DNA from: Pseudomonadota bacterium
GTDB taxonomy: Bacteria; Pseudomonadota; Gammaproteobacteria; Pseudomonadales; Pseudohongiellaceae
Assembly (NCBI GenBank): GCA_027623555.1
Contig: JAQBSZ010000033.1
Span: 1 to 45,934, forward strand
Length of the DNA stretch: 45,934 nucleotides
Reading direction: 5' to 3'
The notes under the pieces were generated by a model. That model was not told the origin of the DNA. It saw only the letters and a list, made by a program, of their open reading frames with translations, and did no database searches. Numbering within the stretch: the first letter of the stretch is position 1; each line of letters opens with the position of its first letter. A program made the translations under genes and the position numbers. Positions 38,268-45,871 of the stretch are shown here, piece by piece.

Positions 38268-39800
38268 ATGAGCACCAAACTTATCGTATCTAATGAAACG
38301 GCTCTGAAGTCAAAATATGGACAGAACCTGGCACGAGTCAAAAGAGCATTGGCTCGATTAAAGGCCGCTGACAAGATTCGGGGAATACAGACTCGTATTG
38401 TCTACATTGACAAAAAATCTGACATGCGAAAGTTCAATGCAGTTCGGAAAAGGGTAACGGATCCATCAAATTCGAAGCAGAACAAGGACGCGGTAGACAA
38501 GGTATACAAGAGCTTGAAACCGGACTATCTGGTCATATTTGGAGCGAATGATGTCGTAGCTCAGCAAGATATGAAAAATGGAAATTACGAAAAAGGCGGG
38601 ATTGACGATGATTTCTATGCCTGGGGTGATCTTCCATACGCTTGTGACGCTCCGTACAGCAAGAAAATTCATGATTTTCTTGGTGCAACCAGGGTGGTGG
38701 GGCGAATCCCGGACATCGACGGTGGTAGTGATGTCAGATACATTGAAAAATTAATATCAAATATTGTGTCAGCGCGGTCTCGTAGCATTGAAGATTACGA
38801 TGAATTTCTCGCTATAACAGCAAAGGCCTGGGCTAAAGCATCAGAGGAGACAATTAAAGGTGTGTTCGGTCAGAATCAGGGGATGCGGGAATCTCCAGAT
38901 AAAGGCCCGGACTGGAGGAATCAACTCAAATCCCGAATTCATTTTATTAATTGCCATGGGGGTGACACTGATCCCCAACAGTATGGCGACCCGCAGAATT
39001 ACCCGGTGGCCCATTCATCGAAGTATTTGTCAGCACACGCCGCGCTGATTCAGCCCGGTACGATATTCGCAGCCGAGTGTTGTTATGGCGCACAGCTATA
39101 CGATCCGAAAAAAGCAGATAATGAAATGCCAATCGTAAACGTCTATCTACATAGTGGAGCGTACGCCGTGTTTGGCTCTTCAACTGTTGCCTATGGTGCA
39201 ATTGAAGGAAACGAGTGTGCTGACTTGCTAGTGGGGTACTTTCTAAAACATCTGCGCGCGGCTGCGTCGACAGGTAGGGCGGTGCTTCAAGCTCGACAGG
39301 ATTACGTCATGAAATTAGGCACGTTGGATCAGGCCGACTTGAAAACACTTGGTCAATTCTCACTAATGGGCGACCCATCAATACATCCGGTTGGAGTTAA
39401 ACATGACACCAGGAGCGTCATAGCATTAAGTGGCAATTCAAATATGGCTGCCCATGGTGCAGTATTGGCTGCCAAGCGAATGGATAGACGTCGACACCTG
39501 GCGGCTCTGGGAGATCATCTTGCAAGAAACACCGGCCATGCTTCACGAAGGGTAAATAAAAAACCCGGACGTCATATTCATCGGCATATTCAACAAGTGC
39601 TGGGAGTGAGTGACCTGTCAAAAGTTTCTTTGCGAAGTTATGCAGTAAAACATCCTGCATATAATAGTGGTGCTGCAAGGCGGACAATCCATATAGCCAC
39701 CTACATGCGAGTACCCAGCGATTCCCGATCCGGAACTCTCGTAATCGTTGATGAGATTAATAGCCGCATAAATTCCTCCAGAAGGTTAGCCAGGCACTGA
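38268..39800 (+). CDS. C25 (gingipain-like, caspase-fold) cysteine peptidase
   Basis: This 510-residue putative cysteine peptidase has the caspase/gingipain fold. Features of the C25 catalytic domain are the N-terminal strand LVIFGANDVV (88-97), GRIPDI (145-150) with the following D-x-RYIEK helix, the catalytic His230 in INCHGG, and the catalytic Cys in FAAECCYGA (Cys271 or Cys272, the second being likelier by spacing). FSLMGDPSIHP (364-373) closes the domain, as in gingipains. There is no signal peptide and no C-terminal sorting domain, so it should stay in the cytoplasm, unlike secreted gingipains. The tail of about 130 residues is very basic (RRRH, HIHRH). It converges on the TIR-TPR gene. 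Confidence 0.78.
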   Translation: MSTKLIVSNETALKSKYGQNLARVKRALARLKAADKIRGIQTRIVYIDKKSDMRKFNAVRKRVTDPSNSKQNKDAVDKVYKSLKPDYLVIFGANDVVAQQDMKNGNYEKGGIDDDFYAWGDLPYACDAPYSKKIHDFLGATRVVGRIPDIDGGSDVRYIEKLISNIVSARSRSIEDYDEFLAITAKAWAKASEETIKGVFGQNQGMRESPDKGPDWRNQLKSRIHFINCHGGDTDPQQYGDPQNYPVAHSSKYLSAHAALIQPGTIFAAECCYGAQLYDPKKADNEMPIVNVYLHSGAYAVFGSSTVAYGAIEGNECADLLVGYFLKHLRAAASTGRAVLQARQDYVMKLGTLDQADLKTLGQFSLMGDPSIHPVGVKHDTRSVIALSGNSNMAAHGAVLAAKRMDRRRHLAALGDHLARNTGHASRRVNKKPGRHIHRHIQQVLGVSDLSKVSLRSYAVKHPAYNSGAARRTIHIATYMRVPSDSRSGTLVIVDEINSRINSSRRLARH

Positions 39801-39868
39801 GACGCGGTGAACTGCGACGATGTGCGCAATCTTTGATTCTACAGATGCTAAAGGAATGAAGGGGTCAA

Positions 39869-42298
39869 TTAATTCAGTGTGACAGAACAGCGCGCAACAT
39901 CAGCAGCGTCAAGAACCGCCTCTCTCTGATTGTTCAAGTCTTGTTGCACCAATTCTCGCAGTTGCTGAAACTCTGGTAATTCCCTTAGGGAAGCGAATTC
40001 TGGTTCGATGTCGAAATAATATTGCCATGAGGTTCGCCAGCCATCGTCAATCGCACGTCTTAGACTGTTTATAGCCCTCGTCGGGTTTCCGAGAACTGCC
40101 TGAACTCTTACGTCTACCAACCAATTGTCGTAGTTGTTACTTAACCACCCTAACACAGGAATTCTTCTATCCAGAATTTGCACGCCACTTAGAAGTTTTT
40201 CTGCCTGCAGATGCTCCCCTGATTGGGCGAGTAGAAATGCCAGCGATATCGCAACACCAAAATTCTCCCGATCGATGTTAGGAGTTGCCTGCATCAGCTC
40301 TGGGTACGCATTGATGTATCTCATCCTGGCTGATTCAGCGTCGCCAAGTTCCAGTTCCCGGTTCCTGAGCAATAAAAGCGGGCTAAATCCTGACGGACTA
40401 TTTTCGTAGAGATAGCTTATGTAGCCGAGCGCCTGCTCAGGTTGATTAAGATAGATATGGTTCATAGCATTGGCATAATTCGACCAGTAGCTGGAAGAAT
40501 CAATCCCGATAGCACGTTGTGCATAACAACTGGACTGTTCGTCCTCCATTAATTCTCTGTAGAGTAATGAAAGGCTCGCGTAAATTCGTGGATTACTTGG
40601 GTCCAGTTGTTGGGATTTCGAATATTGAACTAGGGCCCGATCAATTCTTCCATTGAATTGATATTCAACCGTTGCCTTCCCTCCATAGCCGGCTGGATTA
40701 TCTGGGAAAAACACTATCATTCTATCGAAGTGTTGCATCGCTTCCTCATATCTGCCGAGGTCAATCAATGACCACCCGAGCTCGATGTTAATTTCGATGG
40801 AATATGGATCAAGCAGCATACCCCTTCTGTCGATATCAAGTGCCTCTTCCAGACGCCCCATCTTTCGCAACAGGTAACCATACCAATCATAAGTTGTCAC
40901 ATAGTTGGGATTGAGCCTTAGTGCCTCTGTATAGGCGCGCTCTGCACCCTCGTAATCGCCAAGCATGTCTTTGAGGCCACCTTGTGAAGCGTATGCTTCG
41001 CCGGAGAGTGGATCCAATTCCAGTGCTTTATCAATTAGCTGACTTACCCTTTCCAGTATTTCACTCTCCGGAATACCGGAAGTTTCAGGAAGCAACTGAT
41101 AAGAATCGGCCAAGCCCAGGTAAGCCAGTGCGAAATCTGGATCCAGGGTAATCGCATTCTCGAAAAGGTCGATCGCTTCCAGCAGACTCTCGTTGGTAAA
41201 TCTAGATTTTCTCAATTTGGCAAGAAGATAAGATTCATATGCCTCTGAGTTTTCAGTGAGTGTTTTTTCGATGAGAAATAACTCATTTGGTGTGAGAGTT
41301 GCCTGTAGTGAATCTGCAACAGCTTTCGAGATCTGCGTTTGTACGGCAAAGATATTTATAAGGTCCAGTTCGTAATCGTAAGAATCAGTCCAGATTTCCT
41401 CTTCGCTATTCGCATCAAAGAGAGAAACATTCATTCTTAGCCGATCACCTGATAATTGAATGCTGCCTTCCATTACACTGCTGACGGCAAGTTCGTTAGC
41501 GATTTCTGTTAATGACTTTTCAGAATCTGCATAGCGCATAATTGAAGTTCGCGAAATGCTCCTGATGGAGCTGATTTTCGATACATGCATTAGAAGATCA
41601 TCATGAATCCCAAGGGAATACTCCACGGCGGCCGGGTCGCTGCTTAGATTCACAAAGGGTAGAATCGCGATGGATTTGTCTCGTACGCTGACATCATTCG
41701 TTGGTGTTGACAAACTATTGAACGGATTGGATTCCGGGAATATCTCCACTATAGCGATCACAATAAGCACCATCATTGCGCCGAGGTAAATCCCAGCCTT
41801 CTTCGCAAATTTTCTGGATTGTAAATTTAATCTTCTGGTCAAGATGTCTGGGAGTATCGTAACGGGGTAATTACTCAAGCCATTTCTAATGGCAGTAAGA
41901 CATTGTTCTCGATATTTATTCTCCGTTAACTGATATCTGAGGATTGCCTGGTAGCGGCCCAGGGAAAATTCGAGGGAATCTGGAAGCGCGGTTTCGACCA
42001 GATGAATCGCCAACACGTTGATATCATTTGTGCGGGCGAATTGCAGTTCATCCAGACAGTATTTCGAAACAACAGACTGTGGAGTTATGAAATAAACGAA
42101 ACAACTCGAGTTCTTGAGGGCTTTCGCAAGTTCCTCGGTCCAAACGTGTCCCGGTTTGATGCCCGAATCAAACCAGATATTAACGCCCTCTTTGTGTAAC
42201 TGCTCAAGCTCCGCGTAAACGTCTTCGGAGTCTGCTCTGCAGTAAGACACAAAAATGTAAGGATCAGGTCCGTTGTAAGCTTCGAAGGTATTTTGCAC
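39869..42298 (-). CDS. TIR - transmembrane - TolB-like - TPR protein
   Basis: This 809-residue multidomain protein starts with a TIR domain (about 12-140; YIFVSYCRADSEDV, then SKYCLDELQFA with Glu84 in the position of the catalytic glutamate of NAD-cleaving TIRs). One transmembrane helix follows (about 168-187, GIYLGAMMVLIVIAIVEIF). Next comes a TolB-like/FlgO-type domain of the kind found in CadC- and adenylate-cyclase-associated proteins (about 205-330; SIAILPFVNLSSDPA). TPR repeats run from about 350 to 790 (ALAYLGLADSYQLL, YVTTYDWYGYLLRKMGRLEE). Such proteins may be sensors or membrane scaffolds, and TIR could also point to defence. It lies 64 bases downstream of the methyltransferase gene on the same strand. 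Confidence 0.82.
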   Translation of the reverse strand: MQNTFEAYNGPDPYIFVSYCRADSEDVYAELEQLHKEGVNIWFDSGIKPGHVWTEELAKALKNSSCFVYFITPQSVVSKYCLDELQFARTNDINVLAIHLVETALPDSLEFSLGRYQAILRYQLTENKYREQCLTAIRNGLSNYPVTILPDILTRRLNLQSRKFAKKAGIYLGAMMVLIVIAIVEIFPESNPFNSLSTPTNDVSVRDKSIAILPFVNLSSDPAAVEYSLGIHDDLLMHVSKISSIRSISRTSIMRYADSEKSLTEIANELAVSSVMEGSIQLSGDRLRMNVSLFDANSEEEIWTDSYDYELDLINIFAVQTQISKAVADSLQATLTPNELFLIEKTLTENSEAYESYLLAKLRKSRFTNESLLEAIDLFENAITLDPDFALAYLGLADSYQLLPETSGIPESEILERVSQLIDKALELDPLSGEAYASQGGLKDMLGDYEGAERAYTEALRLNPNYVTTYDWYGYLLRKMGRLEEALDIDRRGMLLDPYSIEINIELGWSLIDLGRYEEAMQHFDRMIVFFPDNPAGYGGKATVEYQFNGRIDRALVQYSKSQQLDPSNPRIYASLSLLYRELMEDEQSSCYAQRAIGIDSSSYWSNYANAMNHIYLNQPEQALGYISYLYENSPSGFSPLLLLRNRELELGDAESARMRYINAYPELMQATPNIDRENFGVAISLAFLLAQSGEHLQAEKLLSGVQILDRRIPVLGWLSNNYDNWLVDVRVQAVLGNPTRAINSLRRAIDDGWRTSWQYYFDIEPEFASLRELPEFQQLRELVQQDLNNQREAVLDAADVARCSVTLN

Positions 42299-42362
42299 AG
42301 GTTTCTCTGAATGAAATTGTTCGAATTAAAATTAATCTTCCCCAGAGCATTAAGGATGCAGA

Positions 42363-43100
42363 TTACACCCATTCGCATGCAGGAGGTAAATACATTGTGC
42401 TGCCAAGTTGAATTCTATTGCGGTGTGAATTGAGTCTGCGAAGTCGAGACCTGATCAACTCGACACCTTCACCGCGATCTGATGTGGCCAAAACGATGGG
42501 ATGGTCTTCTTCATAGAAATTAAGCAGATAGTTCTGCATCGACAGGAAGCGATCAGCATCATCAGAAGCCAACTCGTTGGTCGTGCTCATGCCGTATTCC
42601 CCGATTTGAAAGATAAGGGTATGCAGGTCGGGGTTAGGAGGCACTTGATTATCAACCATTGTGGTTGCTTCGAGTACCGTGAGCCCGTCACCATAGTCAA
42701 TGTTCAAATCAACACTGAGTGTGTCCAGTGACGATATTCCCGGCAACACCACACAATTCAGTTTTTTCCTTGCACATGTATTCCTTAGATTAGTGTGCAC
42801 ATTGTCAAAAAAGATCGGATGTCCATAGGTCACGCTGGCGACGCCAGGTCCTCTTTCAACCTCAGACATAATCCGCCTTATTAGCCTTGCGTAAACTACT
42901 CTGTGTGGTTCATCGGTCCAGTATTCGTCATCCAGGCTTATAACATTCGGATTCAAGCGAGTGAGTTCATTATGAGAGTAGGAGATGTGAAACACGACCC
43001 GACACTTCCTTAAAACTTCCTCAACCTCCCTTGTCAATTGGTCAACTCCGTTGATGCCAAGGCCCAGAAGATATAGATCTGCCTTTTTTTTACGAACCAC
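42363..43100 (-). CDS. Borosin-type peptide backbone N-methyltransferase-like protein (TP-methylase superfamily)
   Basis: This 245-residue SAM-dependent methyltransferase belongs to the tetrapyrrole-methylase superfamily. Its motifs match the branch that methylates peptide backbone nitrogens (OphMA, SonM): LYLLGLGINGVDQLTREV (9-26), LNPNVISL (49-56), YGHPIFF (92-98), LPGISSLDTLSVDL (119-132), HTLIFQIG (160-167) and STMYLPP (234-240). Classical precorrin methylases have GDP where this has GHP. The domain ends right after STMYLPP, so there is no attached clasp or core peptide, as in split (in trans) borosins. In place of the conserved R-x3-Y pair it reads HRVVY (66-70), with Arg only three before Tyr70. 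It follows the SET gene by 21 bases in a minus-strand operon. Peptide substrate: none found in the window. Confidence 0.75.
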   Translation of the reverse strand: MVRKKKADLYLLGLGINGVDQLTREVEEVLRKCRVVFHISYSHNELTRLNPNVISLDDEYWTDEPHRVVYARLIRRIMSEVERGPGVASVTYGHPIFFDNVHTNLRNTCARKKLNCVVLPGISSLDTLSVDLNIDYGDGLTVLEATTMVDNQVPPNPDLHTLIFQIGEYGMSTTNELASDDADRFLSMQNYLLNFYEEDHPIVLATSDRGEGVELIRSRLRRLNSHRNRIQLGSTMYLPPACEWV

Positions 43101-43121
43101 TTATTGAATACCTCGCATTGG

Positions 43122-43529
43122 TTAATCCATATCAAACCACATCGGCCCCCGGTCATCGGGGCACCCATTGTAATTTATAGTGAGCTCTTCGCCTGCATTG
43201 ATTGGCCTGATTGCGTAAAAGTCGAGCACCTCAAGTGAATAGTTTGTATCGCATACTGCATTGGGCGTGAATGAATGGTTGTAAAGCGAACCAAATCCTA
43301 GCGGGAAAGCGAGCTCAGATTCATCATTGTCCCAATATATCCAGTGATCCCATAGATCGGTTTGTTGAATTAATGGCAGTTGACTCGCAGGCACAAGCAC
43401 TATGGGCGATCGCTCGATCAGTTCATCTTGCTCAAAATCTACTCTTGCAAATACGCCGCGGCGGCGATTGGCGGCTATGCGTAAAACTTCCAGTGTTGAT
43501 GTTCGGGTTTCGATGGATCTTTTTTTCAT
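43122..43529 (-). CDS. Small SET-domain protein (putative lysine methyltransferase)
   Basis: This stand-alone SET domain of 135 residues is read from the ATG at 43529; a TTG start 20 codons earlier is possible. SET-domain enzymes move a methyl group from SAM to protein lysines. Recognisable parts are the start RRRGVFARVDFEQDELIE, the N-H motif in LYNHSFTPNA (Asn84, His85) and the SAM/lysine-pocket motif GEELTINYNG (113-122) with Tyr120. Pre- and post-SET zinc regions are absent, as in other small bacterial SET proteins. It lies between a 2OG oxygenase and the borosin-like methyltransferase, 21 bases from the latter, so all three are likely co-expressed. It may modify a ribosomal or other small protein. 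Confidence 0.78.
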   Translation of the reverse strand: MKKRSIETRTSTLEVLRIAANRRRGVFARVDFEQDELIERSPIVLVPASQLPLIQQTDLWDHWIYWDNDESELAFPLGFGSLYNHSFTPNAVCDTNYSLEVLDFYAIRPINAGEELTINYNGCPDDRGPMWFDMD

Positions 43530-43662
43530 TGTTCGATTAGAACCAAGGTGAGAATTAATGCAGTTTTCGAACAAGGCCAGACTTGGCAAACGTCTATGCC
43601 TGGAACCTGGATAATGTGAGAGAGCCTCTGATTTGTAACGGTCACTGAGAATTGGAGTTTTG

Positions 43663-44286
43663 TCATCTAAAAGGGGCCCCTCCGAACCAGCACACGAGAG
43701 AGAAGCGGCTACCGCTAATTAGCGGAGCTACACGATGGTACTCGAATCCTGGGAAGACAATTACTGTGCCCTGTTGCCTAACCAGGGATTTCCACCAGGT
43801 CTCATCCAGACTACCCGAAAAAATCTCGAGGTCGCAGCCTTCATAGGTGTCTGGTGCAGACAGTTGCACAACTGCGGATAGTTTTCTTACCGACAATTCC
43901 CCTTGAAGCCCATCTTGATGCCAGTCAAAGAAACTACCTGGTTCATCATAATGAGTGAACTGGATGTCCTCGGTAAAACCCGATAGATCAAACTGATAAG
44001 TTTTATTAGCGGCAGTAGCGATTTTGTCCAATTTCTCGAAGATCCAGAGAAAATTTTCTTCTTGATCTATCCACGATACGCGGGCCTTCCGGGTTAGATC
44101 GTGCTCATCAGAGCTTGCACCGCCCAGGGAGACGAGCGCAGCGTCCGGTTGTAGGTCGCGGCTGGATTCAATGATGCGCTCACATTGTCGGGGACTGAAA
44201 GCTTTGGAAAAGATACGGTGGCTGATGTATTGCCGGTCAGTGCTGCGAACGTACTGGCGCGTTTTTTGAACCGAAGACCCACTCAT
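43663..44286 (-). CDS. Fe(II)/2-oxoglutarate oxygenase, PKHD/P4H-like
   Basis: This 207-residue prolyl-hydroxylase-fold dioxygenase has all its ligands: His123-x-Asp125 in FFDWHQDGLQG, His184 in FEYHRVAP, and Arg194 in SRFSLVCWFGG for 2-oxoglutarate. The sequence around these (FTHYDEPGSFFDWHQD, GTVIVFPGFEYHRV) is typical of PKHD-type and P4H-like hydroxylases. The ATG is preceded by aagga, a good ribosome-binding site. It is the first gene of the minus-strand run oxygenase-SET-methyltransferase-TIR/TPR, though 133 bases separate it from the SET start chosen here. Likely substrates are protein or peptide side chains. Confidence 0.85.
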   Translation of the reverse strand: MSGSSVQKTRQYVRSTDRQYISHRIFSKAFSPRQCERIIESSRDLQPDAALVSLGGASSDEHDLTRKARVSWIDQEENFLWIFEKLDKIATAANKTYQFDLSGFTEDIQFTHYDEPGSFFDWHQDGLQGELSVRKLSAVVQLSAPDTYEGCDLEIFSGSLDETWWKSLVRQQGTVIVFPGFEYHRVAPLISGSRFSLVCWFGGAPFR

Positions 44287-44469
44287 TTTTTATTCCTTGT
44301 AGTGCACGCTGAATAAGCGTGGCAATATTTGCATGCTATGCACTACCTATGGCAAATTTTAAAACTAGCACATTGCAAACCATTGATGAATAACCCTAAT
44401 CAAAGTACTTTCTTGAGTCAGCGAGTCTACCAAGTGATAGTTTCTGGTTTTTACATAGGTGATATTTGA

Positions 44470-45018
44470 ATGATTGAAGATGTTGGTTATGTCATTCTGA
44501 AAGAGTTTATTGATAAGGAAACTTGTGAAGAATTGGCCGAGTACATGAAAGAGCTATGTGTTAATGGCCTAGTCTTCAAGGACAAACAATGCCCAGTATC
44601 TGATTCGGTTTTCGGTGCGCCGAGATTTGACCAGTTGCTGCGGCAACTTAGTGTTCCTTTAGGGGCACAGATTGGGAAAACTTTACTTCCTACCTACTCT
44701 TATTGCAGGTTTTACCGAGCAGGAGAAATACTGGCTAAACACAAAGATCGAAATGCCTGCGAATACAGTGCGACTGTGACCCTTGCCTCATACGATAAAG
44801 AAGTATGGCCGTTCTGCGTCGATAACAAAAAGCGTATCGAAATAAGCGCTCAAATTGGCAGCGTAATCATTTACAAAGGCTGTGAGCTCGTTCATTGGCG
44901 AAACCGCTACCAAGGAGCAGGGCAGGCACAGTTGATGCTGCATTATGTGGATGCAGATAGCCCGAATGCAGCGTGCATTAACGATGGTAGAAAAGCGTTT
45001 GGGGATTTTGGCTTCTAG
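44470..45018 (+). CDS. Fe(II)/2-oxoglutarate oxygenase, HWR-type
   Basis: This third 2OG-Fe(II) oxygenase of the region has 182 residues and is divergent from the second with 183 bases between starts. Iron ligands are His91-x-Asp93 (LAKHKDRNACEYS) and His142 (LVHWRNRYQG). The strand GQAQLMLHYVDAD replaces the usual Arg-containing strand, as in a subgroup with the pattern HWR...Q-x-LHYVD, so 2-oxoglutarate may be held by an arginine in the HWRNR segment. The short N-terminal part (GYVILKEFIDKETCEELAEY) is the normal entry into the fold. Substrate unknown; peptide or amino-acid hydroxylation is possible. Confidence 0.8.
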   Translation: MIEDVGYVILKEFIDKETCEELAEYMKELCVNGLVFKDKQCPVSDSVFGAPRFDQLLRQLSVPLGAQIGKTLLPTYSYCRFYRAGEILAKHKDRNACEYSATVTLASYDKEVWPFCVDNKKRIEISAQIGSVIIYKGCELVHWRNRYQGAGQAQLMLHYVDADSPNAACINDGRKAFGDFGF

Positions 45019-45214
45019 GATAGGCAGTTAAGCTATTTTATTCTATTGGCCCAATTTGTGGGTGTCCTGTTTGTTTGTTCTATGTTGGACCATATTTGTT
45101 TGCTCCTACGCTCAACAAGCAAGTATCGTATTTCATGGTGATCGCTCAAATTTCGACAACTCGAGCCAATGTAGAAATTCTGGCGTAATGAATCGCCCCG
45201 GGTGTTGATTGTGA
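45019..45214. other. Spacer between the oxygenase and the IS110 remnant
   Basis: About 200 bases without a gene. The first half is T-rich after the oxygenase stop codon; no clear terminator hairpin is seen. Confidence 0.4.
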
Positions 45215-45394
45215 GGGCTTGAGGCTCACTTTGTTGAGGCTGCCCGGAAAGTGGGGCTACTCCTGGTGGTGGGCAATCTCAGCATGGTGCGTAATTTCGC
45301 CAAATCTACAGACGGGTTGGCTAGGACAGACAAGCTGGATGCGCTAGATATTGCGCATTTTGGTGAGGCGTTAATGCCAAGGCTTACCTCGTGA
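45215..45394 (+). pseudogene. IS110-family transposase, internal relic
   Basis: The frame ending at 45392-45394 reads LEAHFVEAARKVGLLLVVGN and then MVRNFAKSTDGLARTDKLDA, LDIAHFGEAL. This matches the DEDD domain of IS110 transposases (the pattern V-N-P-x-x-V-R-x-F-A-K-A-x-G-x-L-A-K-T-D-x-x-D-A). It has a stop codon upstream and ends early, so only about 60 residues of a protein of some 300-400 remain. No ends can be identified. Confidence 0.75.
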
Positions 45395-45751
45395 AGTGTG
45401 CGAAATTACAGCAAAATAGCGACCTGATAGCGGTTAGGAGCCAATGCCTGGACTAAAGGGGTCAGTTTTTTTCTGCCATTGACAACAGAATATTCTGATA
45501 ATGAATACTAAATCCGAATAAACTGCGGGAGTTCATTTTTTCGTACAACAACAGGCCCTATACACCCTCACTACAATCTACAAACTGCAGTAGATCCATA
45601 ACGTAAATGGTATAAATATCGGTGTCTTAGACGATATCTTCCTTTCTGTTTGCAGATTATTTGGTTATCATCCCGCCACTGCTGTATATGCCTCAATTTG
45701 ATGTAAATACAGTTACAAAAATAATCTCCATAAATAATCGGGAGCACATAA
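45395..45751. other. Intergenic region with an IS21-end-like motif
   Basis: About 360 bases without a gene. The motif taaaggggtcagtttttt at about 45455-45472 resembles the inverse of the IS21 left end at 37417-37434 and may be a remnant of an element end. The last 150 bases are AT-rich and should hold a promoter for the leader ORF at 45752, which has gggagcac before its ATG. Confidence 0.4.
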
Positions 45752-45871
45752 ATGTTTAAGAAAAAACCCTTGGTAAGTGCCATAAGCACTGCCACTTTAC
45801 TTGCCACCGCAGTGAGCATGCCGATCCATGCTCAACAGAGTGATCAAGTATTGGAAGAAGTGATTGGGTAA
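45752..45871 (+). pseudogene. Truncated TonB-dependent receptor leader (39 aa)
   Basis: The frame MFKKKPLVSAISTATLLATA followed by VSMPIHAQQSDQVLEEVIG then stops. It is a typical signal peptide plus the first residues of a TonB-dependent receptor, where EEVIVTG would be expected as the TonB box; here the frame breaks right after EEVI. The following bases hold a small hairpin (atgctg/cagcat, 45908-45923) but no receptor sequence. It is either a broken gene or a receptor disrupted by rearrangement, with the remainder possibly outside the window. Confidence 0.6.

Noticed and set aside
44287..44469. Search for a RiPP precursor between the two divergent oxygenases
   Set aside because: Only a 14-codon frame (MQILPRLFSVHYKE) is present, which is too short for a borosin-type precursor with its binding domain.
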